A DNA stretch of 64,000 nt. Source: Bittarella massiliensis (ex Durand et al. 2017) (lineage in GTDB: Bacteria; Bacillota; Clostridia; Oscillospirales; Ruminococcaceae). Below, in pieces: positions 47,380 through 56,957 of the stretch (the stretch's first letter is position 1; every line of letters starts with the position of its first letter). Location: NCBI RefSeq assembly GCF_017566145.1, contig NZ_JABFCL010000003.1:1-64000 (forward strand), in the 5' to 3' direction. The translations under genes and the position numbers were made by a program. The notes beneath the pieces are model-generated. The model did not search any database. It was not told the DNA's origin and saw only the letters and a program-made list of their open reading frames with translations.

Positions 47380-49170
47380 TTATTCGGGCTGTACCAGGGC
47401 GATGGAGAGTTCCTCCAACTGGCTGGGGTCCACCGCGTCGGGAGCGCCGCTCATCAGCTCGCTGGCGTTTTGCACCTTGGGGAAGGCGATGACGTCGCGG
47501 ATGGAGGACTTGCCCAGCATCAGCATCACCAGCCGGTCGAGGCCGTAGGCCATGCCGCCGTGGGGGGGAACGCCGTAGGAGAAGGCGTCGATGAGGAACC
47601 CAAAGCGGCGGTGGGCCTCCTCCTCGGTAAAGCCCAGGGCCGCAAACATCCGGTCCTGTAGCGCGGGGTCGGAGATGCGGATGGAGCCGCCGCCCACCTC
47701 GCAGCCGTTGAGCACCATGTCGTAGGCGCGGGCCCGGGCGTGGGCGGGATCGCTCTCGATTTTGTCCACATCCTCCAGGGCGGGGGCGGTGAAGGGGTGG
47801 TGTTTGGCCACGTAGCGGTCCTCTTCCTCGCTGTACTCGAAGAGGGGGAAATCGGTGACCCAGAGGAAGTCAAAGCGCTCGGGGTCGATGAGACCGTGTT
47901 TTTCGGCCAGCTCACAGCGCAGGGCGCCCAGGGCGGTCTGAACCGTCTCCTCGCTCGGGTCGGCCACCACCAGCAGCACGTCCCCGGGCTGCAGATCAGC
48001 CGCCTGGCGGACAGCCGCCACCTCCTCTTCGGTGAGGAATTTCTCAAAGCTGGAACTGGCGGCGCCGTCCTCCCCCAGCCGGGTGAAGGCGAGGCCTTTG
48101 GCCCGATAGGTCTTGACAAAGTCGGTCAGCTTGTCGATCTGCTTGCGGCTCAGCTCGCCGTAGAGGCCCTTGGCGTTGATGGCCATCACCCGGCCCCCGG
48201 CCTCCAGCGCGCCGGAAAAGACTTTGAAGGTGGAGTTTTTCAGCGCCCCGCCCAGGTCGCACAGCTCCATGCCAAAGCGGGTGTCGGGCTTGTCGCTGCC
48301 AAAGCGCTCCATGGCCTCGCGGTAGGGCATCCGCAGGAAGGGGGTCTGGATGTCCCGGCCCAGAATCTCTTTGAAGACGTACTTCATAAAGCCCTCGTTG
48401 ACCGACATGACGTCGTCCTCCTCGACGAAAGACATCTCCAGGTCGATCTGGGTGAACTCGGGCTGCCGGTCGGCCCGCAGGTCCTCGTCCCGGAAGCACT
48501 TGACCACCTGCATGTAGCGGTCAAAGCCAGAGAGCATCAGCAGCTGTTTGTACATCTGGGGCGACTGGGGCAGGGCGTAAAAGGCGCCGGGGTGCACCCG
48601 GCTGGGCACCAGGTAGTCCCGTGCCCCCTCGGGGGTGGACTTGATGAGCATGGGGGTCTCGATCTCCAAAAAGTCGTTGCGGTCAAAGTAGTCCCGCGCG
48701 GCCTTGACGATTTTGTGGCGGGCCAGCAGGGGGGCCATCACCTCGGGGCGGCGCAGGTCCAGGTAGCGGTAGCGAAGCCGCACCTCGTCCTTGACGTTGA
48801 TGGCGTCGTTGATCTCAAAAGGCGGGGTCTTGGCCTTGGCCAGCACCCGCAGTTCGGTGACATAAATTTCGATGTCGCCGTTTTTCAGGTCGGGGTTTTT
48901 GCTCTCCCGCTCCCGCACGGTGCCGGTGACTGCCAGCACAAATTCCGCCCGGGCGGTGAAGGCCTTTTCAAAAACATCCCGGTCGGTGCCGTCGTCAAAG
49001 GCCAGCTGGACAATGCCGGTGCGGTCGCGCAGGTCGATAAAGATCAGGTTGCCCAGGTCCCGCTGTTTCTGCACCCAGCCGCAGACCCTCGCCTGCTGGC
49101 CGATCTGGGCGGCGGTGACGTCGCCGCAGTAACTGGTTCTCTTAAAGCCGTGAATGGTCTCCATCAGCAA
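47380..49170 (-). CDS. aspS: Aspartyl-tRNA synthetase
   Basis: 596 residues, normal for bacterial AspRS. An N-terminal OB fold (about 1-105, VCGWVQKQRDLGNLIFIDLRD in parts) is followed by a class II catalytic core with an insertion domain. Motif 2 is FRDEDLRADRQPEFTQID near 218 and motif 3 GMAYGLDRLVMLMLG near 540. The long bacterial insertion domain (about 290-410) is present. It charges tRNA-Asp. It lies six bases after hisS and is governed by the T-box leader at 50494-50753. Confidence 0.97.
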   Translation of the reverse strand: MLMETIHGFKRTSYCGDVTAAQIGQQARVCGWVQKQRDLGNLIFIDLRDRTGIVQLAFDDGTDRDVFEKAFTARAEFVLAVTGTVRERESKNPDLKNGDIEIYVTELRVLAKAKTPPFEINDAINVKDEVRLRYRYLDLRRPEVMAPLLARHKIVKAARDYFDRNDFLEIETPMLIKSTPEGARDYLVPSRVHPGAFYALPQSPQMYKQLLMLSGFDRYMQVVKCFRDEDLRADRQPEFTQIDLEMSFVEEDDVMSVNEGFMKYVFKEILGRDIQTPFLRMPYREAMERFGSDKPDTRFGMELCDLGGALKNSTFKVFSGALEAGGRVMAINAKGLYGELSRKQIDKLTDFVKTYRAKGLAFTRLGEDGAASSSFEKFLTEEEVAAVRQAADLQPGDVLLVVADPSEETVQTALGALRCELAEKHGLIDPERFDFLWVTDFPLFEYSEEEDRYVAKHHPFTAPALEDVDKIESDPAHARARAYDMVLNGCEVGGGSIRISDPALQDRMFAALGFTEEEAHRRFGFLIDAFSYGVPPHGGMAYGLDRLVMLMLGKSSIRDVIAFPKVQNASELMSGAPDAVDPSQLEELSIALVQPE

Positions 49171-49176
49171 TTCCTC

Positions 49177-50442
49177 CTATTTGTTGCACAGCAGGGCGGG
49201 CAGGGCTTCCAGGGTGGTCTCCTCCACCTGGCCGTCGCCCATCCGCTTCAGTTTGATCTGCCCGGTCTTGACCTCGTCATCCCCCAACACCACCGTGTAG
49301 CGGGCGCCCAGCTTGTCGGCGTACTTCATCTGCGCCTTCAGGCTGCGGCCCTGCACGTCGCTCTCGGCGTGCAGCCCGGCCCGGCGCAGCTGCAGGGCCA
49401 GTTTCTGCGCCTCCACCGAGGCGCTCTGGCCGATGGAGGCCAGGAAGACGTCGCAGGCGGGGGGCTCGCCCAGGGGGGCGCCGTCCTGCTCCATCACCGC
49501 CAGCAGCCGCTGCAGCCCCACGGCAAAGCCGATGGCCGGGGTGGAGGGGCCGCCCAGGGTCTCCAGCAGGCCGTCGTAACGGCCGCCGCCACAGACGGTG
49601 CCCTGGGCGCCGATGGAGGTGGAGACAAACTCAAAAACCGTCTTGGTGTAGTAGTCCAGTCCGCGGACGATCTGGGGATTGACGGTGAAGGGGATGCCCA
49701 TGGCCGTCAGCCGCTCCTTGAGGGAGGCGAAGTGGTCGGCGCACTCGCCGCAGAGGTTGTCGATCCCCAGGGGCGCGCCCTTGGCCACCTCTTTGCAGCT
49801 GTCGTTTTTGCAGTCGAGGATGCGCAGGGGGTTTTTCTCCAGCCGCTCTCTGCAGGTGGGGCAGAGGGAGTCGATGTGCTGGGTGAAATAGGCCCGCAGC
49901 TTTTCGTGATAGGCGGGCCGGCAGTTGGGACAGCCGATGGAGTTGAGCTCCAGGGCGATGTCGGCGATGCCCAGGGTGGCAAAGATGTCGGCCACCAGGG
50001 CGATCACCTCGGCGTCCACCGCCGGGTCCTGGCTGCCGAACACCTCGGCCCCGAACTGGCGAAACTCGCGAAAGCGACCCGCCTGGGGCTTTTCATAGCG
50101 AAAACAGCTGATGAGATAGCTCAACTTCAGAGGCAGGGGGTTGTTGAGCAAGCCGTATTCCAAAACGCAGCGGGCCACCCCGGCGGTCCCCTCCGGCCGC
50201 AGGGTGATGGAGCGCCCCCCCTTATCTTGAAAGGTGTACATCTCCTTTTGGACGATGTCGGTGGTGTCGCCCACCCCCCGGTCAAAGAGGCCGGTGTGCT
50301 CAAAGGTGGGGGTGCGCACTTCCGAGAAGCCGTAGCGGCGGGCCAGGTCCATCAGCTTGCCCTCGATGAAGTGCCACTTGTAACTCTCCTGCGGCAGCAC
50401 GTCCTGGGTGCCGCGGGGGGCGGTGGTGATCAGTTTTGCCAT
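49177..50442 (-). CDS. hisS: Histidyl-tRNA synthetase
   Basis: 421 residues, normal length. Class II: the N-terminal GTQDVLPQES at about 11, motif 2 in YRFE-like CFRYEKPQAGRFREFRQFG near 110, the histidine-specific VRGLDYYTKTVFEF near 255 and GGGRYDGL near 278, and a C-terminal anticodon-binding domain (about 320-420). AAGGAAG precedes the ATG. It forms an operon with aspS, as usual in Firmicutes, under a T-box leader. Confidence 0.97.
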   Translation of the reverse strand: MAKLITTAPRGTQDVLPQESYKWHFIEGKLMDLARRYGFSEVRTPTFEHTGLFDRGVGDTTDIVQKEMYTFQDKGGRSITLRPEGTAGVARCVLEYGLLNNPLPLKLSYLISCFRYEKPQAGRFREFRQFGAEVFGSQDPAVDAEVIALVADIFATLGIADIALELNSIGCPNCRPAYHEKLRAYFTQHIDSLCPTCRERLEKNPLRILDCKNDSCKEVAKGAPLGIDNLCGECADHFASLKERLTAMGIPFTVNPQIVRGLDYYTKTVFEFVSTSIGAQGTVCGGGRYDGLLETLGGPSTPAIGFAVGLQRLLAVMEQDGAPLGEPPACDVFLASIGQSASVEAQKLALQLRRAGLHAESDVQGRSLKAQMKYADKLGARYTVVLGDDEVKTGQIKLKRMGDGQVEETTLEALPALLCNK

Positions 50443-50493
50443 GTTGGTTTCCTTCCTTTCTCACGGGCGGTTTTGAAGGGGCGGGCAAAAACA

Positions 50494-50753
50494 AAAAGAA
50501 CCCCATCCCCAAAGGGACGAGGTTCGTACTCGCGGTGCCACCCTTGTTGGAGGGAGCGCTGCGCGCCCTCTCCCACTCGAGACCCGGTAACGGGGGTCAG
50601 GCGGGCCGCCCTTTCGCCGCAGGCGATTGTGGGGGGCCGGCTCCCAGGACGTCGTTCAGCGCGGTGACCCGGTCCCCCTTGCAGCCGGTGGAGGGACTCT
50701 CTCGGCGGGCGTGATCGCGCCTACTGCTCCTGTTCACAGCCATTTTTCTGTCG
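50494..50753 (-). promoter_or_regulatory. T-box riboswitch leader of hisS-aspS
   Basis: The T-box antiterminator sequence AAGGGTGGCACCGCG lies at 50545-50531 (minus strand), followed by a terminator hairpin (50499-50524) and TTTTT. Upstream, stem I with AGTA and GAGAG-type motifs can be traced. The codon following GAAC is GAC at 50653-50651, a candidate specifier for aspartate. A CAC within GGTCACC nearby could alternatively read histidine. Uncharged tRNA binding would favour read-through into hisS-aspS. Confidence 0.88.
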
Positions 50754-50759
50754 GTTTTC

Positions 50760-50788
50760 AGTATAATCCAAACCCTGTAAAAGCACAA
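50760..50788 (-). promoter_or_regulatory. Promoter of the hisS-aspS operon
   Basis: Minus strand TTGTGC (50788-50783), 17 bases, TATACT (50765-50760), with the T-box leader starting just downstream. Confidence 0.7.
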
Positions 50789-50829
50789 GGCCCCGGAGCA
50801 AAAAAAGCGTTTTCTAGGCGGGGAAAAGC

Positions 50830-51231
50830 CTATTTGGGGTTGACGATGTTGCGCCAATCCAGGTCGCCCCGGTCCAGGCCGTGAATCAGCACCTCGGCGG
50901 TGGCCATATTGGTGGCCACCGGGATGTTGTGCACGTCGCAGAGCCGGAAGAGGTTGTCGTCCCCCTCCCTGTTCTTGCGCTGGGTGATGGAGTCGCGGAA
51001 GAACAGCACCAGGTCGATCTCGTTGGAGGCGACCAGCGCCGCAATCTGCTGCTGGCCCCCCTGGGCCCCAGCCAGGTATTTCTGAATGGGCAGGCCGGTG
51101 GCCTCTGCCACCAGGCGGCCGGTGGTGCCGGTGGCGCAGATGTTGTGGCGGCTCAAAATTCCGCAGTAGGCGATACAGAACTGAACCATCAGTTCTTTTT
51201 TGGAGTCGTTGGCGATGAGCGCTATGTTCAA
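50830..51231 (-). CDS. mgsA: Methylglyoxal synthase
   Basis: 133 residues, typical of MgsA. NIALIANDSKKELMVQFC at the N-terminus, ATGTTGRLV near 33 binding phosphate, FFRD near 76 with the catalytic Asp region and HNIPVATNMATAE near 100 with the active-site His. It converts dihydroxyacetone phosphate to methylglyoxal, a bypass under phosphate limitation. Last gene of the mre-mrd-min-mgsA block, as in many Clostridia. No clear terminator lies before the T-box operon promoter on the same strand. Confidence 0.95.
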   Translation of the reverse strand: MNIALIANDSKKELMVQFCIAYCGILSRHNICATGTTGRLVAEATGLPIQKYLAGAQGGQQQIAALVASNEIDLVLFFRDSITQRKNREGDDNLFRLCDVHNIPVATNMATAEVLIHGLDRGDLDWRNIVNPK

Positions 51232-51257
51232 AGTAGACCCTCCCGTCTAATTATTCT

Positions 51258-51989
51258 CTACTGTACTGCCAGGGGAACCTGCTCCCCCTCCAACCGCCTG
51301 GCGATGTTTGAAAAGGCGGTGGCGGCCGTCCCCTCCGGCAGGGCGCGGCCAGACACGGCGGCCAGGTGCAGGGCGGTGCTCTCGGGCAACACGCCCAGCA
51401 GCCGTGCTCCCACGGTGTCAATGACCTCGTCCAGGTCGGGGATGGGGCCCCGCGCCACGGCCTTGGCGTCCACCCGGTTGAGGATGAGACGGCGGCGAGA
51501 GATGCCGGCTTCTGCCAGCAAGTCGCAGACCACCCCCCCGTCCCGCGCGGCAACGGGGTCGGGAGTGGCGACAATCAGGGCCGAGCGGGCGGCGGTACAG
51601 CCCACTTTAAAGCCGTAGCCGACCCCCGCGGGCGCGTCCAAAAAGGTGTAGTCGTAAAAGCGATCCAGTCCCTGGCAGAGCCAAGCCAACCGGTGGGGCT
51701 CGATGCGGTCCTCCGGGGAGAAGGGGGCGCAGAGAAGTTGCAGGTTTTTGCAGAGGGAGGAGGAGACGATGGCCTCACTGGGCTTGACCCGGCCGGCCGT
51801 CACATCCCCCAGGTGGTAGACCGTCTGCTCGGAGATGCCGGCGATCACGTCCAGAGAGCGCAGCCCGGTGTCCAGCTCGATGATGAGGACCTTTCGCCCC
51901 CGCAGGGCGAGGGCCAGCCCGGTGTAAAACGAGACGGTGGATTTCCCCACCCCGCCCTTGCCGGAGGTGACCAGCATCAGTTCTCCCAT
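51258..51989 (-). CDS. minD: MinD-like ParA-family ATPase
   Basis: 243 residues. A deviant Walker A TSGKGGVGKST at 8-18, DTGLRSLDVIAG near 40 in place of the usual DADIGLRNLD, and the A-loop LDAPAGVGYGF near 117. The C-terminus LEGEQVPLAVQ lacks the amphipathic helix by which true MinD binds membranes, which may be lost or cryptic. The position between mrdA and mgsA is the standard MinD place, but minC and minE are not in the window. Two possible promoters precede it, so it is not strictly tied to mrdA. Confidence 0.8.
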   Translation of the reverse strand: MGELMLVTSGKGGVGKSTVSFYTGLALALRGRKVLIIELDTGLRSLDVIAGISEQTVYHLGDVTAGRVKPSEAIVSSSLCKNLQLLCAPFSPEDRIEPHRLAWLCQGLDRFYDYTFLDAPAGVGYGFKVGCTAARSALIVATPDPVAARDGGVVCDLLAEAGISRRRLILNRVDAKAVARGPIPDLDEVIDTVGARLLGVLPESTALHLAAVSGRALPEGTAATAFSNIARRLEGEQVPLAVQ

Positions 51990-52058
51990 CGCTTCCCTGT
52001 CCTTTTTGCCCTAAAATTATAGTTTTTGCCCAATTTTTTCAAAAAAAGCTCTATTCGC

Positions 52059-52088
52059 ATTGTAACATAGAGAAATTGGTTCCGTCAA
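52059..52088 (-). promoter_or_regulatory. Probable promoter of minD-mgsA
   Basis: Minus strand TTGACG (52088-52083), 18 bases, TACAAT (52064-52059). A second -10-like TATAAT follows at 52019-52014. Confidence 0.6.
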
Positions 52089-52136
52089 ATTTTTCTGTAC
52101 GCCCTCGGGGAAAGGAGACTGCCGGCGAGGGCCTCA

Positions 52137-54218
52137 TCAGCCCTGGGGCTGCTGGGTGCCGGCGGCGGGGGTGTCCTCCTGCCCGCTGTCACTGGGGGTT
52201 TCTTCTTCTGGGGGGAAGAAGTAGGCGTTCATAATGTCCCGCGCCAGGGTGGGCAGATAGACGCTGTCGCCGCCGTGCTCGATGATGATGCAGACGGCGA
52301 TCTCGGGGTCGCCCACCGGTCCAAAGCAGATGAACACGGCATTGGGGCTGCCGCCGGGCACCTGGGGGGTACCGGTTTTGGCGCCCACCGTGTAGGTGTA
52401 GTTGGCAAAGCCGGAACGGCCGCTGCCCACCTTTGCCACGGCCACCATCCCGGCTTCAACGGCGGCAAAGTCCTCCTCCGAAACGTCCACCTGGGTGGAC
52501 TGAACGGGGGTCTCGTAGACCGTTTCGCCGCTGCCGTGCTTCTCAATGCTTTTGACCACGTGGGGGGTGTAGTGGGTGCCGTGGTTGGCGATGGTGGCGG
52601 CGTAGTTGGCCAGCTGCAGCGGGGTGACGGTGGTGTAGCCCTGGCCGATACCGGCCTGGATCACATCGCCCGGGCCCCACTTCTCGGTGGGGTTGAGCTG
52701 GGACTTGACGTCGGGGCTGGAAATCTGGCCAGAGGACTCGGGCAGTTCGACCCCGGTTTTGACCCCCAGGCCCAGCTGGTTGGCGATCTTGCCGATGGGC
52801 TCGATCCCCACCCGGCGGGCCACATCGTAAAAATAGATGTTGCAGGAGACCTGCAGCGCCCTCGTCAGGCTGATGTTTCCATGGGTGCCCAGACACTTGG
52901 GCCGGTAGTCGCTGTAATAGGTGTAGACATGGCCGCAGTAGACGGTGGAGGAGGGGGTGATGGTCCCCTCGCTAAGGCCCGCCAGGGCCACTGCGGGCTT
53001 GAAGACCGATCCGGGGGTGTAGGTCCCCTTAAAAGCCCGGTTGTAGAGGGGGCGGCGGCTGTCCTCCAGCAGTTCGGTGTAGTTTTTCTGAAAGGTGTTC
53101 ACATCGTAGGTGGGGGAGTTGACAGCCGCCAAAATCTCGCCGGTGCGGGTGTCAATGACCACGGCAGTGCCGGCGTTGGCGTCTTTGCCCTTGTCCACCC
53201 CCTTGGTAGAGGCGATCTCCTTGATCTTGGCGTCCAGCAGCTCCTGCACGGTGGCCTGCAGCCGGGCGTCGATGGTGAGGCGGACGGTGTTCCCGGCCAC
53301 CGGCTGCTGCACCTCCTCCACCGAGAGGATGTTGCCCTGTTTGTCCCGGGAGACCTGGGTCTTGCCCGGGGTGCCCTTGAGATAGGACTCATAGAGCTTT
53401 TCGATCCCGTCCTTGCCCACGGTGGCGTTGAGTTTGTACCCCTGCTGGGAGAGCTCGGTGTACTCCTCGGCGGAGATGGGGCCGATGTAGCCCAGCAGGT
53501 GGGGGGCCAGGGTGCCGTTGGGATACTCCCGCACCGTGTCCTCGACGATGTCCACCCCGGGGTAGGTGACATTTTTCTCCTGCACCATGGTGACGGTGGT
53601 CATGGACACGTCCTCGGCAAAGGTGTAGGGGGTGCCGTTGGAGTAGCCCCGCTCCACCATCTCGTAGCGCACCCCGGCGATCTTGCGGGCGGTGGCCCGG
53701 TCGTAGTCCTGCAGGTCGTAGGTGTCGATGAGTTTGTCCATCACGTTCTCGGCGGTGGCGTAGACGTTGAGGTTGTTCTGCCGCTTGACCTTGGCGATGG
53801 TGGCCTCCACCTTCTCCTCGGAGGGCTCATCCTCCCCGTCGGGCACCTGGTAGGGGGCAAAATCGAAGGGCTCGGAGAGGGTGATGGGGAGGGTGTCGTT
53901 CCAGCTGTCGCCGTTTTGCTCCAAAATCTCGATCATGGCGAGGATGGTGGCGTTGAGCTGGTCGGCGGGCAGGTAGAGGCGGTTAAACTGCACGTTAAAG
54001 CACATGCGGTTGCGGGCCAGAGCCACGCCGTTGCGGTCGACGATCTCCCCCCTGGCCGCCTCGGTGGTGTTGGTGTAGACCGAGGTGGAGCGGTTGAGCT
54101 CGGCGTACTCCGCCCCTTTGACGATTTGGGTTTTAAACAGGGAGACTGAAAAGAGCCCCCCCACGAGAAGGATGAGGATGGCCAGGTAAAAGAGACGGTT
54201 TTTCAGCAGGTTTCGCAA
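52137..54218 (-). CDS. mrdA: Penicillin-binding protein 2 (elongasome transpeptidase)
   Basis: 693 residues. An N-terminal membrane segment (about 8-28), the dimerisation/pedestal domain with RGEIVDRNGVALARN near 57, and a transpeptidase domain with SVFK near 408 (the active-site Ser-x-x-Lys), SCN near 461 (SxN) and KTGTP near 615 (KTG). A long insertion near 130-200 and an acidic Ser/Glu/Pro tail are as in Clostridial PBP2. It cross-links peptidoglycan during side-wall growth with MreBCD and RodA. RodA is not in the window. The ribosome site is GGAGG. Confidence 0.93.
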   Translation of the reverse strand: MRNLLKNRLFYLAILILLVGGLFSVSLFKTQIVKGAEYAELNRSTSVYTNTTEAARGEIVDRNGVALARNRMCFNVQFNRLYLPADQLNATILAMIEILEQNGDSWNDTLPITLSEPFDFAPYQVPDGEDEPSEEKVEATIAKVKRQNNLNVYATAENVMDKLIDTYDLQDYDRATARKIAGVRYEMVERGYSNGTPYTFAEDVSMTTVTMVQEKNVTYPGVDIVEDTVREYPNGTLAPHLLGYIGPISAEEYTELSQQGYKLNATVGKDGIEKLYESYLKGTPGKTQVSRDKQGNILSVEEVQQPVAGNTVRLTIDARLQATVQELLDAKIKEIASTKGVDKGKDANAGTAVVIDTRTGEILAAVNSPTYDVNTFQKNYTELLEDSRRPLYNRAFKGTYTPGSVFKPAVALAGLSEGTITPSSTVYCGHVYTYYSDYRPKCLGTHGNISLTRALQVSCNIYFYDVARRVGIEPIGKIANQLGLGVKTGVELPESSGQISSPDVKSQLNPTEKWGPGDVIQAGIGQGYTTVTPLQLANYAATIANHGTHYTPHVVKSIEKHGSGETVYETPVQSTQVDVSEEDFAAVEAGMVAVAKVGSGRSGFANYTYTVGAKTGTPQVPGGSPNAVFICFGPVGDPEIAVCIIIEHGGDSVYLPTLARDIMNAYFFPPEEETPSDSGQEDTPAAGTQQPQG

Positions 54219-54260
54219 GGGAGGTCCCTCCTTTTGGCGCGCCCGGCGGGCAGGCGGGGC

Positions 54261-54779
54261 TTACTCCTCCACGGCATAGCGGCGGGCGATCCGCCGGGCC
54301 AGCCAGAAGAGGGGCGGACAGTAGACCAGGGTGTACCCGGCCGTGGGCAGCAGGGTGTGCAGCAGCAGGTAGAGACTGCCCTCCTGGTAGAAGATCAAGA
54401 AGTTAAAGAGGTAGTCCAGCCCCACCGCCACCAGCAGGGCGACGGCGCAGGCAAGGGTGAAGTTGACGGTGTTCTGCCGAATCCAGAAGAGGAAGCAGAA
54501 GCTGACCGCCACACAGAGGACGCAGAGGATGATCCCGAAAAAGCCCGAGATGCGGGAGGCGGACAGGTCCCACATCAACCCGGCCAGGGCGCCGAAGACA
54601 GCGCCCGCCAGCTCGTTTTCGAGGACGGCCACCGCCAGGCAGACCGGCACCACCAGCACCGGCTGAATGGGGCCGATGGCCAGCAGCCCCGGCGTGGTCT
54701 GCACGATGTAGCAGAAAAAGAGCAGCAGGGCGTAAAAGAGCCACTTGAGAAAGCGCTCTTTCCCCTTTTTGGTGGGCAT
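54261..54779 (-). CDS. mreD: Rod shape-determining protein MreD
   Basis: 172 residues with about five membrane segments, the usual MreD size and topology. Sequence identity is low in this family, so the call rests on length, hydrophobic pattern (LLLFFCYIVQTTPGLLAI, GALAGLMWDLSASRISGFFG in parts) and its position between mreC and mrdA. It helps assemble the elongasome in the membrane. 42 bases separate it from mrdA and 63 from mreC. GGGGGG acts as ribosome site. Confidence 0.9.
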   Translation of the reverse strand: MPTKKGKERFLKWLFYALLLFFCYIVQTTPGLLAIGPIQPVLVVPVCLAVAVLENELAGAVFGALAGLMWDLSASRISGFFGIILCVLCVAVSFCFLFWIRQNTVNFTLACAVALLVAVGLDYLFNFLIFYQEGSLYLLLHTLLPTAGYTLVYCPPLFWLARRIARRYAVEE

Positions 54780-54842
54780 CTCTCACCCCCCTTTCCCTTC
54801 ACGAATCGGTGATCTCACCGGCGGTTTTGCCCGGCGGCGGGA

Positions 54843-55670
54843 TCAGTAGGCCTTGACCACCATCACCGAGGTCACCTCTGAGGCGTTTACTGCCGGCTGC
54901 ACCACCGCGTATTTGGAGATGCCGGAGGATTCCATCTGCACCTCCAGCACGGTGCCGATGAGCAGGTCGGCCGGGTAGGTGCCCCCCAGATCGGAACTCA
55001 TCACCAACTCGCCCGCCTTCACCTCTGAGGTGGGGGCCAGGTAGCGCAGCTTGGTCTTTCCCTCCTGGGCGAGGGTCACGTCCCCCTCCACCATGCCGGG
55101 GTCCCGGCTGGCGGTGGCGGTGGCCCCCACCTTGAAGGCCGGGTCCAACAGGGTGGTGACCACCGCGTAGTTGGGCCCCACCTCGCTGATGATCCCCACC
55201 ATCCCCGCCTGGGTGATGACCGGGTCTTGTAGGGCGATGCCCTGGTCGCTGCCCCGGTCGATTTTAAAGGAGTAGAAGCGGCTGCTGGAATCCCGGGCGA
55301 CGACGCTGGCCGCCTCCATCTCAAAGGTGGGGTGCTCCTCCTGGATCTGCAGCATCTCCCGGTAGGTCTCGTTCTCGCTCTTGTAGCGGTCCAGGTCGGC
55401 CAGCTGTCCCTGCAGCTGGCGCACCTGCTGCTGCAGCTGGGCGTTCTCCTCCAGCAGCTCATCGGCCAGGGTGAGCCGGTCAAAGAAGCCGCCGAACCAG
55501 CCGGTCACCGCAGAGGAGACGGCCTGAAAGGGGGTGGAGACGAAGCCGATGGCCTTGCTCGCCACCGAGCTGAGGGTACCGCTGTACGCGGCCTGAATCA
55601 TAAAGCCCAACAGAAGGGCCAAAACGCAGAGGATTACCTTGAAGCGGGTGGTCTTAAAGAAGTCACGCAT
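54843..55670 (-). CDS. mreC: Rod shape-determining protein MreC
   Basis: 275 residues: a short cytoplasmic tail, one membrane segment (about 10-28), a coiled coil (about 65-105, LLEENAQLQQQVRQLQGQLA in part) and two beta-barrel-like domains with VVARDSSSRFYSFKIDRGS and GLVGIISEVGPNYAVV-type phrases (here AGMVGIISEVGPNYAVV). The family scaffolds PBP2 outside the membrane. The gap to mreB (160 bases) holds a GC-rich hairpin, possibly an attenuating step in the operon. Confidence 0.93.
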   Translation of the reverse strand: MRDFFKTTRFKVILCVLALLLGFMIQAAYSGTLSSVASKAIGFVSTPFQAVSSAVTGWFGGFFDRLTLADELLEENAQLQQQVRQLQGQLADLDRYKSENETYREMLQIQEEHPTFEMEAASVVARDSSSRFYSFKIDRGSDQGIALQDPVITQAGMVGIISEVGPNYAVVTTLLDPAFKVGATATASRDPGMVEGDVTLAQEGKTKLRYLAPTSEVKAGELVMSSDLGGTYPADLLIGTVLEVQMESSGISKYAVVQPAVNASEVTSVMVVKAY

Positions 55671-55830
55671 GGCCTTCCCTCCTACCGACGGATTGTGGAA
55701 AACGGTCTAAAATAGGCGGGCCGACGGCGGGCGCTCGTCGCCCTGGCCGCCATTTCCCGCCTATCCGTTTACATGGGTTGCCGGATCGCCGATCCGCGGC
55801 GGCCCCTTCCCTCAAAGGGAGCGCGCTCGG

Positions 55831-56850
55831 TCAGTAGCTGCTGTCGCCGTCGTCGGACAGCACTTCTTTGAGCAAATCCAGGTTTTCCAGCACCTTGCCG
55901 GTCCCCTCGGCCACACAGTCCAGGGGGTTCTCGGCGATGTGCACCGGCATTCCGGTCTCCCGGGTCACCAGTTCGTCTAGTCCCCGCAGCAGCGCGCCGC
56001 CGCCGGTCAGGGTGATGCCGTGGTCAATGATGTCAGAGGCCAGCTCGGGAGGGGTCTTTTCCAGGGTGGTCTTGATGGCGTCCACCACCTCCTGCAGGGG
56101 GGCGGCCAGGGCCTCGCGCACCTCTTTGGCGCTCAGGGAGATGTTTTTGGGCAGCCCGTCGGCCAGGTCGCGGCCCTTGATTTCCACCTCGCCCTCGCCC
56201 TCGTAGGGGGAGGCCGAGCCGATCTCGATCTTGATCATCTCGGCGGTGCGCTCGCCGATGAGCAGGTTGTAGGCCCGCTTGACGTAGTTGATGATGGAGG
56301 AGTCGAACTCGTCCCCGCCCACCCGGACGGATTTGGCCGAGACAATGCCCCCCAGGGAGATGACGGCCACCTCGCTGGTGCCGCCGCCGATGTCCACCAC
56401 CATGCTGCCCATGGCCTCGGCCACCGGCAGCCCGGCGCCGATGGCGGCCGCCATCGGCTCCTCGATCACCGACACCTGCTTGGCGCCGGCCTTGAGGGCG
56501 GCTTCCCGCACAGCGCGGCGCTCCACCGCGGTGACGCCGGAGGGGATGCAGATGATGATGCGGGGGCGGGCGAACATCTTGCCGTTAAAGACCTTTTTGA
56601 TGAAGATCTGCAGCATGCTGGTGGTGATGTCAAAGTCGGCGATGACGCCGTCCTTGAGCGGGCGCACGGCCACGATGGAGCCGGGGGTCCGGCCGATGAC
56701 GTCTTTGGCCTCCTGTCCGACGAAGCGGACGGTGTCGGTCTTTTTGTCCACGGCGACCACCGAGGGCTCCCGCATGATGATCCCCTTGCTCCGCATGAAG
56801 ACAAGGGTGTTGGCGGTGCCCAGGTCGATGCCGATATCGCGTGAAAACAT
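55831..56850 (-). CDS. mreB: Rod shape-determining actin MreB
   Basis: 339 residues from the ATG at 56850 (GAAAGGGG six bases upstream). The frame extends to 56931 but has no site. Actin fold motifs: [11 protein letters not shown] near 8 (phosphate 1), [17 protein letters not shown] near 160 (phosphate 2) and [14 protein letters not shown] near 285 (adenosine). The N-terminal MFSRDIG has the short amphipathic start seen in many MreBs. Builds filaments guiding wall synthesis. Its promoter is 56958-56986, separate from maf upstream. Confidence 0.97.
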   Translation of the reverse strand: MFSRDIGIDLGTANTLVFMRSKGIIMREPSVVAVDKKTDTVRFVGQEAKDVIGRTPGSIVAVRPLKDGVIADFDITTSMLQIFIKKVFNGKMFARPRIIICIPSGVTAVERRAVREAALKAGAKQVSVIEEPMAAAIGAGLPVAEAMGSMVVDIGGGTSEVAVISLGGIVSAKSVRVGGDEFDSSIINYVKRAYNLLIGERTAEMIKIEIGSASPYEGEGEVEIKGRDLADGLPKNISLSAKEVREALAAPLQEVVDAIKTTLEKTPPELASDIIDHGITLTGGGALLRGLDELVTRETGMPVHIAENPLDCVAEGTGKVLENLDLLKEVLSDDGDSSY

Positions 56851-56957
56851 GGAAATACCCCTTTCAAAGCGCGCGCCGAAGAGAGTGGGCGGACGCCTGA
56901 TGTTGTCAAAAAAATTGGTTCTCCCTGCCAAAATGCAGGCAGGCCATATCTTTCCCT

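Noticed and set aside
47740..50667. A 975-residue plus-strand open frame opposite aspS and hisS
   Set aside because: It covers both synthetase genes and the T-box in antisense with low-complexity composition. It is a GC-rich shadow.
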